DNA of 64,000 nt from Gulbenkiania mobilis. GTDB taxonomy: Bacteria > Pseudomonadota > Gammaproteobacteria > Burkholderiales > Chromobacteriaceae. Location: positions 278,255 to 342,254 of the forward strand of contig SMDA01000004.1 of assembly GCA_004346645.1 (NCBI GenBank), read 5' to 3'. The stretch's first letter is position 1, and every line of letters starts with the position of its first letter. The translations under genes were made by a program, and so were the position numbers. Under the pieces are notes generated by a model. It saw only the letters and a program-made list of their open reading frames with translations, did not search any database and was not told the DNA's origin. Shown in pieces: positions 10,563 to 18,924 of this stretch.

Positions 10563-11174
10563 GGCAGCTTTACCCTATCCAGTGCGGCAAGGATGGCTCC
10601 TTGCCGACGGCGGCAGCCCCCGGACCACCACCCTCTTCCTTTACCTCGACGACGGGCCAGAGCGGTATGGCGCATGCGCGCAGAAGGCGTGGAACAGCAC
10701 GCGCTCTGCGCACCTTGGCTACCGAATGCGGTGCCCACGTATTGTCGGCCGCCGGCAATGCCAGCCACTACACGGGCACCCGAGCGGCACACTGTCGGCT
10801 TTCCCCAAGGGATTCCATCCGTGCCTTGCATTCCGGAGGCCCCCTGTAAAAGTGCCTCACCCTTTACGTGAGTCCGGCATGGTTCTCCACAGGGGACCCC
10901 CTTCCCCGACGTGGCCCCTTCTGCAGCGTGTCCAGATGCAGTTCGTCTGCCACGGCCGCTCCGGGCTCAGTGGCTGTGACACACCCTGTAGGCCCACGCC
11001 CCCCCGGGACGGCAGGGGGTTTCGTGTGGCCGGAGGGGGGCAGCGGCCTCAGGTCCGGCGCTGGGTCCGGTGGGTTTCTCTACCTTGAACAGGCTTGTCA
11101 TGGCAGTGTCCGGGCACCGTTCGCCCCTGCGCCAGGCTGGCCCTGCGTAATGCAGGCCTACCTTTGGCTTTGCC
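10563..11174. other. 612-base region with no recognisable gene
   Basis: Several open frames cross this stretch on both strands, but their predicted proteins are Pro/Arg/Ser-rich and look like shadow translations of GC-rich DNA. No ribosome-binding site precedes a plausible start. I see no known RNA motif, insertion sequence or copy of the dispersed GTTGGCCGAA word. It separates the HEPN-like gene (whose promoter should lie just above 10562) from the GNAT gene that ends at 11175. Confidence 0.5.
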
Positions 11175-11714
11175 TCAGACCCGCTCCTTTTCCTGTAACG
11201 CATGGCACTCGAAATGGAGCAGGCCATGCCAGCGGCCAGCCAGCTCAAAACTTCGCCGCGAATGGCCGAACTGCACGAAGCCGTTGCGTCTGAGCACGGC
11301 GCACGAGGCGGTGTTGGAAATAGCAGCGGTAGCTTCCACACGGCGCAGCCCGAGGCACCCGAAGGCCTGTTGCAGCACAAGACGGACAGCCTCGGTGGCA
11401 TGGCCACGACCGTTGGCGGCGTGGGCAATGCGGTAGCCGAGCTCGGCCGAATGAAAGTGCGTGCGGCGCACGCGCGTGAGGTTGACCCGGCCCACCAGCA
11501 CGCCTGTAGCGTCACGCAGCAGGAATTGGTAGGCCTGGTCTTCTGCCGCTTCCCGTACCGCCTGGGCGATGGCCGCCTGAATGCCCCCTTCAGCATAGTA
11601 GGCTGGCGGCCGGGCATTGACGTGGGCCTCGAAGAAAGCACGATTGGCGTGCTCGAAACGACTCAGGTCGTCGAGATCGTCGGGTGTGAGGGCAAGAAGC
11701 GACAGTCCGGGCAT
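11175..11714 (-). CDS. GNAT-family N-acetyltransferase (RimJ/RimL type)
   Basis: This 179-aa protein is a typical RimJ/RimL-like acetyltransferase: LTPDDLDDLSRFEHANRAFF at the N-terminus, a central LVGRVNLTRV strand, the acetyl-CoA loop GRGHATEAVR, and an NTASCAVLRRNGF segment before the final strand. It would transfer an acetyl group from acetyl-CoA to an amine; the substrate cannot be named from sequence. The ATG at 11714 gives the standard family N-terminus. It is transcribed on the same strand as lpdA but follows that gene's strong terminator, so it is probably separately expressed. Confidence 0.85.
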   Translation of the reverse strand: MPGLSLLALTPDDLDDLSRFEHANRAFFEAHVNARPPAYYAEGGIQAAIAQAVREAAEDQAYQFLLRDATGVLVGRVNLTRVRRTHFHSAELGYRIAHAANGRGHATEAVRLVLQQAFGCLGLRRVEATAAISNTASCAVLRRNGFVQFGHSRRSFELAGRWHGLLHFECHALQEKERV

Positions 11715-11865
11715 TGCAGGGCTCACAAGGGTGGGGCCGGCGGGTGGGCACAGCGCTCTTTGTAGCCCGGCCCGGCCATTCTGGAAAGGTGGCGCGACCG
11801 TGGCTGCCCGCCCTGACGGCACGGGCACTGCTCCGAAATGCAGATTCAGCACCGATGCCAGACGC

Positions 11866-11893
11866 AAAAAAGGCAAGCCCGATGGGCTTGCCT
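11866..11893 (-). terminator. Intrinsic terminator of the pyruvate dehydrogenase operon
   Basis: A perfect 10-bp stem (AGGCAAGCCC at 11871-11880 against 11884-11893) with a 3-base loop is followed on the minus strand by a run of six T (A run 11866-11871). It lies about 50 bases after the lpdA stop codon. A copy of the dispersed word sits between them at 11908-11916. Confidence 0.88.
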
Positions 11894-11940
11894 GTGCTGT
11901 GCTGCGGTTCGGCCAACCCTGCCGGCTGCAGGGGAGCGGT

Positions 11941-13719
11941 TTACTTTCTGCGCTGCGGCGGCAGGTCGGTGCAGCTGCCGTGAGCCACTTCCGCCGCCAT
12001 GCCGATGCTCTCGCCCAGCGTCGGGTGGGGGTGGATGGTCTTGCCGATGTCGGTGGCGTCGCAGCCCATCTCGATCGCCAGGCACACCTCACCGATCATG
12101 TCGCCGGCGTGGGTGCCGACGATCCCGCCACCGATGATGCGGTGCGTGTCCGCGTCAAAGATCAGTTTGGTGAAACCTTCGTCCCGGCCATTGGCGATAG
12201 CGCGGCCGGAAGCCGCCCAGGGGAACACGCCTTTCTCGATGCGCAGTCCTTCGCGCTTGGCCTGCTCCTCGGTCACCCCTACCCAGGCCACTTCCGGGTC
12301 GGTGTAGGCCACGCCCGGGATCACGCGGGCGTCAAAGAAGGCTTTCTCGCCGGCGCAGTTTTCGGCCGCCACATGGCCTTCGTGCACCGCCTTGTGCGCC
12401 AGCATCGGCTGTCCGACGATGTCGCCGATGGCGTAGATGTGCGGCACGTTGGTGCGCTGCTGCTTGTCCACTTCGATGAAGCCGCGGTCGGTCACGGCGA
12501 TACCAGCGTTTTCGGCGCCGATCAGCTTGCCGTTCGGCGCGCGGCCGGCTGCCACCAGCACCAGATCGTAACGCTGCGGCTCTTTCGGGGCCTTGGCACC
12601 TTCAAAGGTCACGTAGATGCCGTCTTCCTTGGCTTCTACCGCTACGGTTTTGGTGCCGGTCATGATGTTGTCGAAGCGATGGGCGTTCATCTTCTCCCAC
12701 ACCCGCACCAGATCGCGGTCGGCGCCCTGCATCAGGCCGTCCAGCATTTCCACCACATCCAGGCGCGCGCCCAGCGTGGAGTACACCGTACCCATCTCCA
12801 GGCCGATGATGCCACCACCAATGATGAGCATCCGCTTCGGGATGCTGCGCAGTTCCAGCGCTCCGGTGGAGTCGACGATGCGTGGATCCTGCGGGATAAA
12901 GGGCAGGTTCACCACGCGGCTGCCGGCGGCGATGATGGCGTTCCTGAAGCCGATCACCTGCCGGGCACCGGTCTTGTCCTGTCCTTTGCCTTCGGTGGCG
13001 TCCACCTGCAGGTGGTGCGGGTCCAGGAACTGGCCCACACCGCGCACGACCTGCACTTTGCGGGCTTTGGCCATGCCAGCCAGACCGCCGGTCAGCTTGG
13101 CGATCACCTGCTCCTTGTAGGCGCGCAGCTGGTCGATGTCGATGTCGGGTTCGCCAAAGCGGATGCCGTTGGCCGCCAGATGCTTCACCTCGTCGATCAC
13201 CGCGGCGTTGTGCAGCAGCGCCTTGGATGGAATGCAGCCCACGTTCAGGCACACACCGCCCAGGGTGGCATAGCGCTCGACCAGCACCACCTTCAGACCG
13301 AGGTCGGCGGCACGGAAGGCGGCCGAGTAGCCCCCGGGGCCGCCCCCCAGCACCATCACGTCGCACTCGATGTCGGCGCCACCGCTATGGCTGGCCGCTG
13401 CCGGCGCCACCACCGGGGCCGTCGGTGCGGCCTCTGCGGCAGGGGCGGGCGCTGAGGCCGGGTTGGCCGAAGCACCGCTGCCGGCCTCCAGCACCACCAT
13501 CACGTCGCCTTCGGACACCTTAGCGCCGACGGTGATCCTTACTTCCTTCACCACCCCGGCCGCTTCGGCCGGCACTTCCATCGTGGCCTTGTCGGTTTCC
13601 AGCGTGATCAGGCTGTCGTCCTTGGCGATGGTATCGCCCGGCTTCACGAATACTTCGATGACGTCCACATTGCTGTGCCCGCCGATATCCGGCACTTTCA
13701 GTTCGATCAGTTGGCTCAT
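11941..13719 (-). CDS. lpdA: Dihydrolipoyl dehydrogenase (E3) with N-terminal lipoyl domain
   Basis: This 592-aa E3 subunit reoxidises dihydrolipoamide with NAD+. Residues 1-80 are a lipoyl domain with the lipoylated lysine in ETDKA (K44). An Ala/Pro-rich linker (about 85-115) follows, then an FAD-binding core (VLGGGPGGYSA), the redox disulfide GGVCLNVGCIPSK, an NAD-binding GGGIIGLEMG segment and a C-terminal dimerisation domain with HAHPTLGES-like HPHPTLGES. E3 proteins with their own lipoyl domain are known from Neisseria and related betaproteobacteria. ATG 13719 follows AAGGAAAA. Its start overlaps the stop of the preceding GNAT gene by 4 bases (ATGA). A dispersed-word copy (13462) encodes part of the linker. 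Confidence 0.96.
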   Translation of the reverse strand: MSQLIELKVPDIGGHSNVDVIEVFVKPGDTIAKDDSLITLETDKATMEVPAEAAGVVKEVRITVGAKVSEGDVMVVLEAGSGASANPASAPAPAAEAAPTAPVVAPAAASHSGGADIECDVMVLGGGPGGYSAAFRAADLGLKVVLVERYATLGGVCLNVGCIPSKALLHNAAVIDEVKHLAANGIRFGEPDIDIDQLRAYKEQVIAKLTGGLAGMAKARKVQVVRGVGQFLDPHHLQVDATEGKGQDKTGARQVIGFRNAIIAAGSRVVNLPFIPQDPRIVDSTGALELRSIPKRMLIIGGGIIGLEMGTVYSTLGARLDVVEMLDGLMQGADRDLVRVWEKMNAHRFDNIMTGTKTVAVEAKEDGIYVTFEGAKAPKEPQRYDLVLVAAGRAPNGKLIGAENAGIAVTDRGFIEVDKQQRTNVPHIYAIGDIVGQPMLAHKAVHEGHVAAENCAGEKAFFDARVIPGVAYTDPEVAWVGVTEEQAKREGLRIEKGVFPWAASGRAIANGRDEGFTKLIFDADTHRIIGGGIVGTHAGDMIGEVCLAIEMGCDATDIGKTIHPHPTLGESIGMAAEVAHGSCTDLPPQRRK

Positions 13720-14213
13720 GCGAGTTTTCCTTGAGCTTGAGTCTTGAATGGCCACGCCAGGCGCGGCAGGTGGCGCGCGGGCTGGCCGGGCATGGGGGCA
13801 GGGGTGGCGCCTTCGCGCTTCGCCCCCTGCGACAGATAGAAGGCCCCGGCGGTCGGGTCGGCGTCCAGCACCAGACGATGGCCACCCCGCTGCAAGGCTT
13901 CGTCACGGGCCCGCGCCAGCCGCTTGCGGCCCAGCCCCTGCCGCTGCACGCCCGGGAGGACGAAGAGGAAATCCACCACCCATTCTCCCGTTACACCGCC
14001 TTCTGCCAGACAGACGAACCCGCAGCAGACGCCCCGGGCATCCACCGCCTTCCAGCCCAGGCCCGCCGCCAGTGCAGCGCGCGGCACTGCCAGCGCCTCC
14101 ACCCAGCAGGCCATCCATGCGTCCGGATAGCCCACGGATTGCTTGGCCACCCGGGCGATGGCGCTCAGCAGGGGCGCATCTTCCGGCAAGGCACGCACCA
14201 ACGGACAGGTCAT
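13716..14213 (-). CDS. GNAT-family acetyltransferase inside the pyruvate dehydrogenase operon
   Basis: This 165-aa protein has GNAT features: WVVDFLFVLPGVQRQGLGRKRL (beta-4 strand plus the Q/RxxGxG/A acetyl-CoA loop) and LVLDADPTAGAFYLSQGAKREG (beta-5 and the Tyr-containing helix). Its stop codon overlaps the lpdA start (ATGA) and it begins 10 bases after aceF ends, so it is co-transcribed and probably translationally coupled with the dehydrogenase genes. A GNAT gene between E2 and E3 is unusual to my knowledge. The substrate is unknown; proximity to the cell's main source of acetyl-CoA is suggestive only. Confidence 0.85.
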   Translation of the reverse strand: MTCPLVRALPEDAPLLSAIARVAKQSVGYPDAWMACWVEALAVPRAALAAGLGWKAVDARGVCCGFVCLAEGGVTGEWVVDFLFVLPGVQRQGLGRKRLARARDEALQRGGHRLVLDADPTAGAFYLSQGAKREGATPAPMPGQPARHLPRLAWPFKTQAQGKLA

Positions 14214-14223
14214 GGCAGGTGGT

Positions 14224-15882
14224 TTACAGCATCAGCCGGCGGATGTCGCCCAGCACCTGTGCCAGATAACTGGTAAAGCGGGCTGCAGCGGCCCCGTCGA
14301 TCACGCGGTGGTCGTACGACAGCGACAGCGGCAGCATCAGGCGCGGTGCGAACTCCTTGCCGTTCCACACCGGTTTGATGGCACTCTTGGATACGCCGAG
14401 GATAGCCACTTCCGGGGCATTGATGATGGGTGTGAAGGCGGTGCCGCCGATACCACCGAGGCTGGAGATCGAGAAGCAGCCACCCTGCATGTCGGTGGGC
14501 AGTAGCTTGCCGTCACGCGCCTTCTTGGCCAGCACGGCGGTTTCCTGCGCAATCTCGGTCAGGCTCTTCTTGTCGGCATCGCGTACCACCGGCACCACCA
14601 GCCCGTTGGGCGTGTCGGCGGCAAAACCGATGTGGAAGTACTGCTTGAGCACCAGGTTCTCGCCGTCCAGGCTGGCGTTGAACTCCGGGAAGCGGCGCAG
14701 CGCAGCCACTGCTGCCTTGATAAGGAAGGCCAGCGGGGTGAGCTTCACACCATCCGCCTTGAGCTCCTCGCCCATGCTCTTGCGGAAGGCTTCCATTTCG
14801 GTGATGTCAGCTTCGTCGAACTGTGTGACGTGCGGGATCATCACCCAGTTGCGCGACAGGTTGGCGCCGGAGAGCTTCTTGATGCGTGAGAGCGGCTGGG
14901 TCTCCACCGGGCCGAACTTGGCGAAGTCCACCTTGGGCCAAGGCAGCAGGTCCAGCCCGCTACCGTTGGTGGCGGCTGCGGAAGCCGGTGCCAGCGCCGC
15001 CGGGTTCTGCAGGGCGCCCTTGACGAAGGCCTTGACGTCGGCATCCAGAATGCGTCCCTTGCGGCCGCTTCCGCTCACGCGAGCCAGGTCCACGCCCAGC
15101 TCACGCGCGAGGCGGCGGACCGAAGGGCCGGCATGGGCCTTGGCAAAGGCGGCTTCGTCCACCGGCGCCGGCACCTTGGCCGAAGCCGCCAGCACGGTGG
15201 CCGGTGCAGGTGCGGCCGGAGCCGGCCGCGCCACCTCGGCGGACGGTGCCGCTGGTGCGGGCGTGGCGGCGGCCGGCTGCGCAGGCGAAGCCTTGCCCGC
15301 GCCAGCCTCGGCCTCGACGACCACGATCAGGTCGCCCTGGCTGACCTTGTCACCCACCTTGACCTGCACCTCGAGCACGCGCCCGGCAGCCGTGGCCGGC
15401 ACGTCCATCGTGGCTTTGTCGGTTTCCAGCGTGATCAGGGTGTCGTCCAGTGCGATCACGTCGCCAGCCTTCACCGCCACCTCGATCACGTCCACGCCGC
15501 TGTGGCCGCCGATGTCGGGCACACGCACCTCGGTGCGGTCTCCTGTGGGGGCACGCTGCGCCGGGGTCTGCGGGGCAGTTTCGGCCAACGGTGCGGAGGC
15601 CGGCTGGGCTGCCGGTTCCGCCGGGGCCGAGGCTGCCACGGCACCGGCTTCCACCCGTGCCAGCACGGTGCCTTCGGACACCTTGTCACCCACCTTCACC
15701 AGCACCTCACGCACCACGCCAGCCGTCTCGGACGGCACTTCCATCGTGGCCTTGTCGGTTTCCAGCGTGATCAGGCTGTCGTCAGGTGCCAGGGTCTGGC
15801 CCGGCTGGATGAAGACTTCGATCACGTCCACGTTTGCATGCCCGCCGATGTCGGGCACTTTCAGTTCAATCAGATTGCTCAT
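14224..15882 (-). CDS. aceF: Pyruvate dehydrogenase E2, dihydrolipoamide acetyltransferase
   Basis: This 552-aa E2 core subunit transfers acetyl from lipoamide to CoA. The order is two lipoyl domains (lysine in ETDKA at K44 and again near K165) joined by Ala/Pro linkers, a peripheral-subunit-binding domain (PSVRRLARELGVDLARVSGSG), and the catalytic domain ending in SYDHRVIDGAAAARF, which carries the His-x3-Asp-Gly active site. ATG 15882 gives MSNLIELKVPDIGGH, parallel to lpdA; an ATG at 15891 is possible. A 51-bp stretch encoding the lipoyl lysine region is identical in lpdA and aceF. A dispersed-word copy (15580-15589) falls in a linker. Confidence 0.96.
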   Translation of the reverse strand: MSNLIELKVPDIGGHANVDVIEVFIQPGQTLAPDDSLITLETDKATMEVPSETAGVVREVLVKVGDKVSEGTVLARVEAGAVAASAPAEPAAQPASAPLAETAPQTPAQRAPTGDRTEVRVPDIGGHSGVDVIEVAVKAGDVIALDDTLITLETDKATMDVPATAAGRVLEVQVKVGDKVSQGDLIVVVEAEAGAGKASPAQPAAATPAPAAPSAEVARPAPAAPAPATVLAASAKVPAPVDEAAFAKAHAGPSVRRLARELGVDLARVSGSGRKGRILDADVKAFVKGALQNPAALAPASAAATNGSGLDLLPWPKVDFAKFGPVETQPLSRIKKLSGANLSRNWVMIPHVTQFDEADITEMEAFRKSMGEELKADGVKLTPLAFLIKAAVAALRRFPEFNASLDGENLVLKQYFHIGFAADTPNGLVVPVVRDADKKSLTEIAQETAVLAKKARDGKLLPTDMQGGCFSISSLGGIGGTAFTPIINAPEVAILGVSKSAIKPVWNGKEFAPRLMLPLSLSYDHRVIDGAAAARFTSYLAQVLGDIRRLML

Positions 15883-15976
15883 GCTTCGCATCCCTGACGG
15901 ACGGCCGGGGCCGTCCGTTCGATCCTGTTGGCGAGGGCTTCGGCCAGGCCCTGCGCGGGCTCTGGCCGACCGGCGC

Positions 15977-18640
15977 TTACACTTTCCAGCTGGGCAGCTT
16001 GTCCGCGCTGATGCCGTAGCGGGCGATGGCCTCGGCCACGCGCGCCGCATCGATACGGCCTTCACGTGCCAGGGCCGACAGTGCGGCCACGGCCACGTGG
16101 TAGCGGTCCACCTCGAAGAACCCACGCAGCTTGGCACGGCTGTCCGAACGGCCGAAGCCGTCGGTACCCAGCACCACATAGCGGCCCGGCACCCATTCGC
16201 GGATCTGGTCTGCATAGCCACGCACATAGTCGGTGGCGGCCACGAACGGCCCGGTGCGGCCGGCCAGTGCGGCCTCCACATAGGCCTGGCGCGGTGCCTC
16301 GGTGGGGTGCAGCAGGTTCCAGCGCGCGGTTTCCATGCCTTCGCGCTTGAGCTGGTTGAACGAGGGCACGCTCCAGATGTCGGCGGCGATGCCGAAGTCG
16401 TTGCGCAGCAGGTCCGCCGCGGCAATCACCTCTCGCAGGATGGTGCCCGAGCCCATCAGTTGCACCTTCACCTCAGCCTCGCCCCCATCCTTGAGCAGGT
16501 ACAGGCCCTTGAGGATGCCTTCCTCGGCCCCCTGCGGCATCGCCGGGTGGGTGTAGTTCTCGTTCATCAGGGTGATGTAGTAGAAGACATCCTCCTGCTC
16601 CACGTACATGCGGCGCAAACCGTCCTGCAGGATCACCGCCAGCTCGTAGGCAAAGGTTGGGTCGTAGCTGATGCAGTTGGGGATCAGGCCCGCCTGGATG
16701 TGGCTGTGCCCGTCCTCATGCTGCAAACCCTCGCCGTTGAGCGTGGTGCGCCCGGCGGTGCCACCGAGAAGGAAGCCGCGCGCGCGCATGTCGCCCGCCG
16801 CCCACGCCAGGTCGCCCACCCGCTGAAAGCCGAACATCGAGTAGTAGATGTAGAACGGAATCATCGGGATGCCGCTGTTGGCATAGCTGGTGGCCGCGGC
16901 AATCCAGCTGGACATCGCCCCCGGCTCGTTGATGCCTTCCTGCAGCATCTGGCCGTCCTTCGACTCCTTGTAAAACATCAGCTGGTCGGCGTCCTGCGGC
17001 ACGTAGTTCTGACCTTGGGTGGACCAGATGCCGTACTGGCGGAACATGCCTTCCATGCCGAAGGTACGCGATTCGTCCGGCACGATCGGCACGATCTGCT
17101 TGCCGATGTTCTTGTCCTTGAGCAGCGTGCCCAGCATGCGTACGAAGGCCATGGTGGTGGAGAACTCGCGCTCGCCCGAATCCTTGAGCAGGCTGTCAAA
17201 CACATGCAGCCCCGGCACCTGCATCGGGGCCTTCACCGGCCGGCGCGCCGGCAGATAGCCACCCAGCGCGGTGCGGCGCTGACGCATGTACTGCATCTCC
17301 GGGCTGTCTTCGGCCGGCTTGTAGTACGGTACGTTCGGCAGTTCCTCGTCAGAGATGGGGATGCCGAAGCGGTCGCGGAATTTCTTCAGGCTCTCCAGAT
17401 CCATTTTCTTGGCCTGGTGGGCGATGTTCTGCGCCTCGCCGGAGGCGCCCATGCCATAACCCTTGATGGTCTTGGCCAGGATGACGGTCGGACGGCCGCG
17501 GGCATTGTTCACTGCTTCGTGGTAGGCCGCGTACACCTTGTGCGGATCATGGCCCCCGCGGTTGAGGTTCCAGATCTCCGCATCGGACATGTTGGCCACC
17601 ATCTCGCGCAGCTCCGGATACTTGCCGAAGAAGTGCTCGCGTACGTAGGCGCCGTCCTTGGACTTGAAGGTCTGGTAGTCGCCGTCGACGCACTCGTCCA
17701 TGCGCTTTCGCAGCAGGCCCTTGTTGTCCATCGCCAGAAGCGGATCCCAGCGGCTGCCCCAGATCACTTTCAGTACGTTCCAGCCGGAACCGCGGAAGTC
17801 GCCTTCCAGCTCCTGGATGATCTTGCCGTTGCCGCGCACCGGGCCGTCCAGGCGCTGCAGGTTGCAGTTGATGACGAAGATCAGGTTGTCCAGGCCCTCG
17901 CGCGCGGCCATGGAAATGGCCCCCAGCGACTCCGGTTCGTCCATCTCGCCGTCGCCGCAGAAGCACCACACCTTGCGCCCCGGCGTGCGGGCCAGGCCGC
18001 GGCTTTCCAGATACTTGAGGAAGCGGGCCTGATAAATGGCCATCAGGGGGCCAAGGCCCATGGAAACAGTGGGGAACTGCCAGAAGTCATCCATCAGCCA
18101 CGGGTGCGGATAGGACGAGAGGCCGTTGCCGTCCACCTCCTGCCGGAAGCTGTCCAGTTGCTCCTCAGACAGGCGGCCTTCTAGGAAGGCGCGGGCGTAG
18201 ATGCCCGGGGCGATGTGCCCCTGGAAGTAAACGAGGTCGCCGTCCTGCTCGTCGTTGGGCGCACGCCAGAAGTGGTTGAAGCCCACGTCGTAGAGCGTGG
18301 CGGAAGACTGGAAGGAGGCGATGTGCCCGCCGAGCTCCAGTTCCTTCTTGCCGGCGCGCAGCACCATGGCGATGGCGTTCCAACGGTTGATCGAGCGGAT
18401 GCGGTGCTCCATCTCGTGGTCGCCCGGTGATTTCTTCTCGCGGCCGACGGGAATGGTGTTCTGGTAGGCAGTGGTGGCATCAAACGGCAGGTGGGCGCCG
18501 CGGCGGCGCGTCTGCTCGACCAGCTTTTCCAGAAGGTAATGCGCGCGCTCCGGGCCTTCGGCCTCCAGTACCGATTCGAGCGCTTCCGTCCATTCCTTCG
18601 TTTCCAAGGGGTCGATGTCGTCGGGGAAGGTTGCAGCCAT
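15977..18640 (-). CDS. aceE: Pyruvate dehydrogenase E1 component (homodimeric)
   Basis: This 887-aa protein (E. coli AceE is 887 aa) decarboxylates pyruvate with thiamine diphosphate and reductively acetylates E2. The thiamine diphosphate motif CFCGDGEMDEPES through VINCNLQRLDGPVRGN is intact, and the protein opens with the usual DIDPLETKEW. ATG 18640 is preceded by a GAGGA-containing leader. It is the first gene of aceE-aceF-GNAT-lpdA, with 94 bases before aceF. Confidence 0.97.
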   Translation of the reverse strand: MAATFPDDIDPLETKEWTEALESVLEAEGPERAHYLLEKLVEQTRRRGAHLPFDATTAYQNTIPVGREKKSPGDHEMEHRIRSINRWNAIAMVLRAGKKELELGGHIASFQSSATLYDVGFNHFWRAPNDEQDGDLVYFQGHIAPGIYARAFLEGRLSEEQLDSFRQEVDGNGLSSYPHPWLMDDFWQFPTVSMGLGPLMAIYQARFLKYLESRGLARTPGRKVWCFCGDGEMDEPESLGAISMAAREGLDNLIFVINCNLQRLDGPVRGNGKIIQELEGDFRGSGWNVLKVIWGSRWDPLLAMDNKGLLRKRMDECVDGDYQTFKSKDGAYVREHFFGKYPELREMVANMSDAEIWNLNRGGHDPHKVYAAYHEAVNNARGRPTVILAKTIKGYGMGASGEAQNIAHQAKKMDLESLKKFRDRFGIPISDEELPNVPYYKPAEDSPEMQYMRQRRTALGGYLPARRPVKAPMQVPGLHVFDSLLKDSGEREFSTTMAFVRMLGTLLKDKNIGKQIVPIVPDESRTFGMEGMFRQYGIWSTQGQNYVPQDADQLMFYKESKDGQMLQEGINEPGAMSSWIAAATSYANSGIPMIPFYIYYSMFGFQRVGDLAWAAGDMRARGFLLGGTAGRTTLNGEGLQHEDGHSHIQAGLIPNCISYDPTFAYELAVILQDGLRRMYVEQEDVFYYITLMNENYTHPAMPQGAEEGILKGLYLLKDGGEAEVKVQLMGSGTILREVIAAADLLRNDFGIAADIWSVPSFNQLKREGMETARWNLLHPTEAPRQAYVEAALAGRTGPFVAATDYVRGYADQIREWVPGRYVVLGTDGFGRSDSRAKLRGFFEVDRYHVAVAALSALAREGRIDAARVAEAIARYGISADKLPSWKV

Positions 18641-18724
18641 CTCACATCCTCACAATCAGGTTGGCCGAAGCGGGGTTGCCCTCCGGCATGTTCAGCGCCG
18701 GCTCGCTTTTGAAGCCGGGTATCG

Positions 18725-18760
18725 AACACGATTATAAATGAACCTTTTTAGTCCGAATAT
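18725..18760 (-). promoter_or_regulatory. Likely promoter of the aceE operon
   Basis: The 18,700-18,840 stretch is strikingly AT-rich for this genome. On the minus strand a perfect -10 hexamer TATAAT occupies 18731-18736; a weak TTCGGA-like -35 lies around 18752-18757 with short spacing. The leader to the aceE ATG is about 85 bases and contains one copy of the dispersed word (18660-18669). No operator was recognised. Confidence 0.55.
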
Positions 18761-18924
18761 TTTCGTTTGCGAACGGGTTCGAAGCCAAAGTGCAGTGTAA
18801 AGCTTGCAGAAAACGAAAAGGAATAGGCAATTAGGGTTATCACTCGAAATTGTCGGGACCGGTGCCGTTGGTGCGTTGCATCATGTTGTTTTTTGGCACC
18901 AGACGGCCTCCGCCGCGCTCCGCC

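Noticed and set aside
14224..16425. Extended aceF frame reaching into the 3' end of aceE
   Set aside because: The first 180 residues are Pro/Arg-rich shadow sequence antiparallel in frame to aceE; MSNLIELKVPDIGGH at 15882 is the normal E2 start.
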